From Larix sibirica (taxonomy: Eukaryota; Streptophyta; Pinopsida; Pinales; Pinaceae), in contig NWUY0300049691.1 of NCBI GenBank assembly GCA_004151065.3, positions 1 to 12,795 of the forward strand: 12,795 nucleotides of DNA. The letters are read 5' to 3'. The notes beneath the pieces were generated by a model. The model did no database searches. It had not been told where the DNA came from and saw only the letters and a list, made by a program, of their open reading frames with translations. Made by a program: the position numbers and the translations under genes. Below are positions 7,842-12,795 of the stretch, piece after piece (positions within the stretch are counted from its first letter, which is position 1; each line of letters begins with the position of its first letter).

Positions 7842-9728
7842 TTGAAATATTCTTGTGTGTAGAAGAGAAGATGCAAATGAGAGGTTAAACAAGTAAAGTA
7901 TACCCTGATCCTTGGTATGGAGACCATTGGAAAAAGTAATTAAAACCCTGTTTGTTTTCTTAATTCAAGAAATAGTGATTTGGTTCGATTGATTGGGCAT
8001 TTTATTGATAAAGCATGGTTTTAGTATAAGTCATTCCAATAGTGTATTTCCAATTTTTGAAATGGTTGATGGCATGACAGTAACAACGAATCCAATTAAT
8101 ATGATCATCTTGGAATGCATGGGTTTGTGAGAGTATTTGCCACCGTTGAAGAACATTGAGACAGGGTATTAATAGTTCAGGTAGCTGGAAGAGAAACAAT
8201 CTTTAGATCAGGTAGTTAAATGCTCATTGCAAAGATTGAGACAACCACAAGTTGGAAAGGGAAGAATAAAGTGTGATAGGAAATTGCAGATTGAGAGATA
8301 CATCATTTGGGAATGATAGAGCCATTTCAAGGTAAGACTTCTAGATTTACCTACAGAAAGATAAACGTATAAGCGTACTTTATTCTTGATAAGTTTAAAC
8401 TCCATATTTTGTTAGGTCGGAGGTTAAGGGAAGTGAGTATGACCATAAGTAGAAGCATAGTCCATTTATGATGTGAATATAGAGTTTGTGGGTACATTGG
8501 AAGAATTATATGGGCACACAGTCAGGTTTTATATTGTAGGATTCAATTATTGAGAAATATCTGAGAATCCTACAATTGGGTTTCTTGTTAGTAGTTGTAC
8601 GAATCTTGAAAATTTCCTGTAACCATATAATTTGAGAAGACTGTTGGGTGAGAGGTGGTAGATGGTAGCACTAATAGCCTACTAGCAAAGTTGAGTGCAT
8701 CAAGTGGTAGAAAAGTTGATAGGACTTGAATCTAAATGAGGAAAGGACATTGAATTTCTTTGGGAAGAATTTCTACTTTGGAGGAAAGTAAAAATGAAGA
8801 AGAATCTCCTAGGAAGGAAAGTACATTGGGTGAATGCAACAGGAAGGTAAAAACATCAAAGAATACTGTAATAGAAGCAACATATGTTCAAGTGATTGGA
8901 CAATGAGGTAATGGTCTTTTGTTTCCAATTAGTTTGTAATTGTTGATTATAGTAGTAGTGGTAAAGTGTTTGCAATGTAGTGGAAATGACTAAGAACAAG
9001 TGCTAGTCCTTGAGGACGATGGAAAGAACCTATTCCAACTAAAGGTTGAAAAGAGATGGTGAGCAAGTTGAATGCAGAAGCCAGAAGAGAAAAGGGTGCT
9101 CAAGTGAATATTCCAGAGGAAGGAGTCAGTAGAAATACCAGAGGAAGACTAGGTATGGAATAGCTTAGTATGGTATTTAGGGACAAGTTGATGGAGTTAG
9201 CTTGATGCAGTGGCTTTCCTACAACTCACAATGAGAAAGGAGAAGCTCATGGAAGGATGAAGATTGTGACAAATGATGGTCATAATAAGGGTTTAGAGAG
9301 AATTCATATAACATCAATTCAGGATGAAATTGATAGAGAAGTAGTTGAAATTAGATTATAGCTAGAAGTGATGAAGACACTACTATAGAGAAATGAAAAA
9401 GACCATGGTTATGGGTGGAATCTTCAAAATAGGGTCAAATGGAATTTGTTGTGGGAGAGACTGAAACAAAGGAAAATTGCTTAATTGAAAGAAGAGCTCA
9501 GTAGAGTTGAGCTACAACAAAAGACAATTGTTGAAGAATAATTTATTTGCACACCAGAGAAAGGACCAATCATTGGAGAGAGTGATGAAGATGATGTAGT
9601 AGGGTCTGCAGAAGATCTTTTGAACTACTTGAACAGTTCAAATCAACAAGAAAGCTTCATGTTTGAAACATCAAATGAATCCACAAAACCTTATGTTTTT
9701 TAAACTATTAATTTTTTGTATAGTTGCA
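7842..9728 (+). other. Internal leader and degraded coding-like DNA of the retrotransposon
   Basis: This is 1.9 kb of plus-strand purine-rich DNA without a long open frame. Two stretches look faintly coding. One is 8118-8468, broken by stops at 8157, 8217, 8274, 8277, 8292 and 8370. The other is about 9060-9703, where one frame gives a Glu/Lys/Leu-rich, coiled-coil-like product ending in TAA at 9701. Stop density is near chance in both and purine-rich DNA favours open frames, so these may be gag remnants or simply leader. No Cys-Cys-His-Cys zinc knuckle, protease or reverse transcriptase signature is visible. Confidence 0.45.
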
Positions 9729-10766
9729 GGTCATGAAAATGATAAAGATAGAGAACTATTTACAACTGTCATAAAGGAGGTTATTATTTTTCCTTGTGAA
9801 GGAAAACTACATTCAATGAATTACATTGTTGGAATATAGTTGGATAGTGTAGTAGGCAAGAGAAAGCGGATATGTGAAGATGACCATGCACATGATAGAG
9901 AAGATGAGAAGCAACATTCAGATGATATGCTCATACACTTTGATGAAGAAGTGAAACTTTGGGAAGAGATGTATGAGATAGGAAAGTTTTTAGTTGAGTA
10001 TATATTTACAGATCATGAAGATGTTGGAGTTAGCAAAGAAACTGTCACAATGGGTGAATAGAACTAGAAGTCTATTATGAAGAAGGAATAGGTAACTTTA
10101 TCTCATGAATTTGATCAGAATCAGGAGCACCTTCAGTTGAGTAACACAGAGATTGAGGGGAAGGAGCAATAACTTGTCTTAAAATAGAACAATACAGAAT
10201 TGAGCCATTGAGATATCTTAGAATATAGAGAAATTGAAAAACAACACTCAGATAAAGTGCCAATAGATTTTGAAGAAGAACAAAGACTACTGAAAGAATG
10301 GATAGCAAATCCCAGAAATGAAGAATTCTGCACAAGGGATGCAAGGAGGAAACATGAAGAGGAAGAGAATATTGAAGCATATAAAACTAATCACTTTTGT
10401 GTTTGTGTAGTTACAGAAGAAGGTAAGATGAGAAAAGATGAGGCAAGTTTGCTTCATGGAAGTGAAATCATATTTCATTTTCAGCAAAAGCATACAGAGC
10501 ATGAAATTGATTTGAAAGACACTAAGGGAAATATAGAACAGAGCCAACATGCTAGGAAGGGTGATTTTATAATAAACAACAATGGAGGAGATCAAGCAAT
10601 CATTTTTTTGATTGTAGGTAAATTACAAGAAGCTAATGTGGATAAAAATTGCTATACCGAATTCATTTTATGCGCAAAAGATGAAAGACCATCTTTCATA
10701 GAGATGCCTTGGAGAAGACGTTCAAGCGCTTTAAACATTTTTGAAAAGATGTGTAGTGATAAATAA
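9729..10766 (+). pseudogene. Decayed retrotransposon open reading frame, charged protein of unknown function
   Basis: One frame can be followed from just after a splice-acceptor-like TTGCAG (ending at 9729) to a TAA at 10764. It is broken at 9837, 10059, 10065, 10089, 10170, 10185 and 10209. After that it is open for 184 codons (10212-10763), the longest open run in the element. The product is very rich in Glu, Lys and Asp, with basic patches (GKRKR near 9855 and PWRRRSS near 10710). A 22-codon segment at 9906-9971 recurs at 10236-10301 with 12 identical residues, including EKQHSD in both, and five synonymous codon differences. That pattern is hard to explain unless the frame was once translated. 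I recognise no gag, pol or host domain. It could be a gag-like or element-specific protein, or captured host sequence. No initiating ATG is evident, so the start is uncertain. Confidence 0.5.
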
Positions 10767-11164
10767 TGGAAACATAGAAATTATGAAAGTAGTTAAATGG
10801 AAATTGAGGCCATAAAATTGCCAAATTAAAAAATTCAGTTATAAGTGAGTAGAGCCAGTAGCATGTGTCAACAATAAGACAGACTGGACATGGAGATTGA
10901 AGAGATAAGAATGTTAATGGTGAAGGTGTCTCATAGGAGGCATACTAAAGTGTGGAAAAATATCAACATCATAGTAAAGTTAATTATGCAAGTTTGCATT
11001 AGCAAGGAAAATGGGGCATTGTAGTACAAGGTTTGGAAACCTGGAATATTGAAAATGACAGTAGTATGAAGAAACAAATGATCAACTACAATTTAATGTC
11101 TGGGATCCTGGAGGTTCCAATTCATCAAGAGCTTATGACCAGGAGGTCATATTTTCGTTCTACC

Positions 11165-11173
11165 GTGGGAGTC
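11165..11173 (+). other. Weak polypurine-tract candidate before the 3' LTR
   Basis: GTGGGAGTC lies directly before the 3' LTR, where the primer for plus-strand DNA synthesis should be. It is short and broken by pyrimidines, so it is either an eroded tract or only a positional match. Confidence 0.3.
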
Positions 11174-12714
11174 TAATGCAAGAGCATCATGCTCTTGTTC
11201 AAAGCTCTAGAGTTTGATCAGACCATGAGGTCTTGATATTTTTCTAATAAGGGTTTTTCATTGTAAAGTTTTCATTGTTTACGTTAGAGTTCTAGAATAT
11301 TCTAGCTAAATGCTTAGTGTTAGTCAAGGGATAAGTTATGTAATTGAAATTACACTTAGGTGGCAAAAATCGACAATGTATCAATTGGTGAGTCATTTAA
11401 AGATCAGGGTGAGTTTCTATATTGGGGGTTAGTTGCAATAATCTAGGAGTCTGTTAGTGTGTTGGAAACATTTTAGTTTTACTTTATTAATGTAATCCTA
11501 TGGGAATTTGAAGAGAGAGGTGGCCAAGAAAGAGGTGAATCAGGACAGGTAGAGAGGTAGAGGTAGAACAATTTATGAGTTACAGATATTATGTGCAGAA
11601 TTTGTTTAATGAATCCTTGAGCGTTCAAGCCTCCATTGTTCGATGTGTGAATCCCTCTCTGCAATAGTGGGTTGTTCATATTATGTGAGAAAATGTGTGA
11701 ATGAAACCCGTGTCTTATTCTGTGAATCATTGATGAGTAACTTGCTTCGAAAATAAACGAATTTCCGTGTAGAAGTTGTGTGATACTCTGTGATGGCAAG
11801 ACGAGATCAGACTAATGAAATCTAAAGATGTCATTGATGGAAGTGTTAAAATGAAAATATACTTTGAGAATAAGGGAATTGTCTATGAAGGAATTGAATG
11901 GAGCACTTTGTTTTGGAAATTGTGGTCAACAATTGGAAATATCAACAAGGAAATCGTAACCTTAGCATGATTAAAACCTAATTTAAGTTGCTACTGGAAA
12001 ATATGTTAAAATGACTGATGCATGAAATTTGGAAGTCTTATTTGATTGAATTTTGGATTTAGGGTCTGCATTGAATTGTAATGGAGACACAATCAAAATT
12101 GGTAAGCACTGGTGTTTGAAAACGCCATTGGAAAAGTGATTTCGATACTTTTTATAAATTGAGTTTTGTTTCTTTTGTGAACTCTCCGTTGGATCAGACC
12201 TTGATGCAGGAGGTGTCAATCTATCGAAATATTAGTAAAGGGGTTGCATTGAACTCTATCAATCACTATTTGAAAATAATGTTAAATGTAAATTAGATGT
12301 AGGTTGTTATGGTATGGATTATTATAGCCAACTAGTTAAAGGAAATCGTGGCTTTGCATTGTAAGAAATTATTTGTATTGTCAAAATTCGGAAATCGCAT
12401 TGTAACAGAGGAATACAAGGCTATAGAGAGGGAATTATCTTTTGTGATTCAAATTATTGCAGAAGAAATCGACCTTTGGAGATTGCATTGAAAGGTAAAA
12501 ATATTGATTATTTGACACTTTGTTAATTCTAGGCATCAATTTGGCAAAGAATGTGACAACTTGTGAACAAACTAATGATCACATCAGCCCATAAACAAGT
12601 GCGCCCATGCATCGTTTGAGAACAAAGAATAGATCTATGGTGAACCAGACATATGGTTGATTAACCATTGCAGGTAATAATATATTTGCAGGATATTGGA
12701 GTGGGCCTTCATCA
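11174..12714 (+). repeat. 3' LTR of the retrotransposon
   Basis: The repeat starts TAATGCAAGAGCATCATG and ends CCTTCATCA. Here the 5' terminal TG has become TA while the 3' CA is kept, the reverse of the situation in the 5' LTR. It shares with the 5' LTR the internal TATAAA, the TGATGCAGGAG motif (12202-12212) and the full order of sequence blocks. Neither LTR contains a coding sequence that holds up on comparison. Confidence 0.92.
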
Positions 12715-12795
12715 CGTAGAATAAAACAAGGTTGATCCAATTATGTCGATTGTAACAGAATAAACAAAAGTGGTTAGGAAGTTATGGATTGTCAT
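12715..12795. other. Flanking DNA after the retrotransposon
   Basis: These 81 bases are unrelated to the LTR. They show no gene, and too little is present to tell whether they continue the sequence found before 6315. Confidence 0.5.

Larger units (their letters stand above)
6315..12714 (+). mobile_element. Decayed, probably non-autonomous LTR retrotransposon (LARD-like)
   Basis: Two direct repeats of about 1.5 kb (6315-7827 and 11174-12714) enclose 3.3 kb. Two bases after the left repeat is TGGTATCAGAGC, the standard plant initiator tRNA-Met primer binding site, which fixes the plus orientation. The consensus LTR ends form a 9-bp inverted repeat (TGATGCAGG and CCTGCATCA). No protease, reverse transcriptase, RNase H, integrase or zinc-knuckle motif was found on either strand, and the internal region is too short for a full gag-pol. 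This matches the LARD type, which relies on enzymes supplied by a related element. Hand-counted LTR differences are about 7% over the first 270 aligned bases and about 12% near 6918-7091, so the insertion is old. The flanking five bases (CATAT and CGTAG) match at only three positions, so no clear target-site duplication survives. It is probably of Ty3/gypsy ancestry, which is inferred only from the PBS and layout. Confidence 0.88.

Noticed and set aside
8118-8468. A coding-like frame in the element's 5' interior whose stops could all derive from Gln or Arg codons
   Set aside because: Six stops in 117 codons is close to chance, and any stop can be explained as a mutated Gln or Arg codon, so the argument cannot be tested on one copy.
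10075-10595. Minus-strand frames of up to 102 residues opposite the retrotransposon remnant
   Set aside because: They mirror a purine-rich plus strand. The products are Ser/Leu/Phe/Ile-rich low-complexity shadows, while the plus frame has the conserved repeat.
11479-12219. Minus-strand frames of 106 and 78 residues in the 3' LTR
   Set aside because: The matching part of the 5' LTR yields no equivalent open frame in the list of open frames, and there are no recognisable motifs.

Overview
The window looks like nuclear DNA of a land plant, probably a seed plant. It is AT-rich and gene-poor, and it holds one intronless leucine-rich-repeat receptor-like protein (LRR-RLP) gene. Most of its right half is one old, decayed LTR retrotransposon whose primer binding site matches plant initiator tRNA-Met. 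Large decayed LTR elements between isolated genes are common in gymnosperms, but nothing here settles the lineage.

Layout. Positions 1-2447 are AT-rich and contain no convincing gene. They hold two tandem duplications (70 bp units at 1524-1661, 86 bp units at 1947-2146), a perfect AT-rich palindrome (2229-2255) and a possible polyadenylation signal for the neighbouring gene. Positions 2448-4544 (minus strand) are the only intact gene: a 698-residue LRR-RLP with signal peptide, about 18 LRRs split 14 + island + 4, a glycine-rich membrane helix and a 25-residue tail without a kinase. A TATA box lies about 50 bp upstream of the chosen ATG. Further upstream is a minisatellite of 25-40 bp units (4791-4940), then a short, GC-richer, coding-like relic with stop codons (4981-5196), then another diverged minisatellite unit (5267-5305). 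Positions 5306-6314 show nothing I can name.

Positions 6315-12714 are a retrotransposon of about 6.4 kb. It has two LTRs (6315-7827 and 11174-12714), a tRNA-iMet primer binding site (7830-7841) and a 3.3 kb internal region in which I see no protease, reverse transcriptase, RNase H or integrase. This fits a non-autonomous LARD-like element (large retrotransposon derivative). Its internal region carries a decayed reading frame (about 9729-10766) with a 184-codon open run and an internal repeat conserved at protein level. That repeat is the best sign that the frame was once translated.

The LRR-RLP would act at the plasma membrane as a ligand-binding receptor that borrows a kinase from partners. 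The retroelement is independent of it and appears inactive. I found no strong evidence for a new biological system. The observations most worth checking are the unrecognised coding remnant in the element, the perfect palindrome at the LTR edge, and the coding-like relic bracketed by minisatellite units upstream of the receptor gene.
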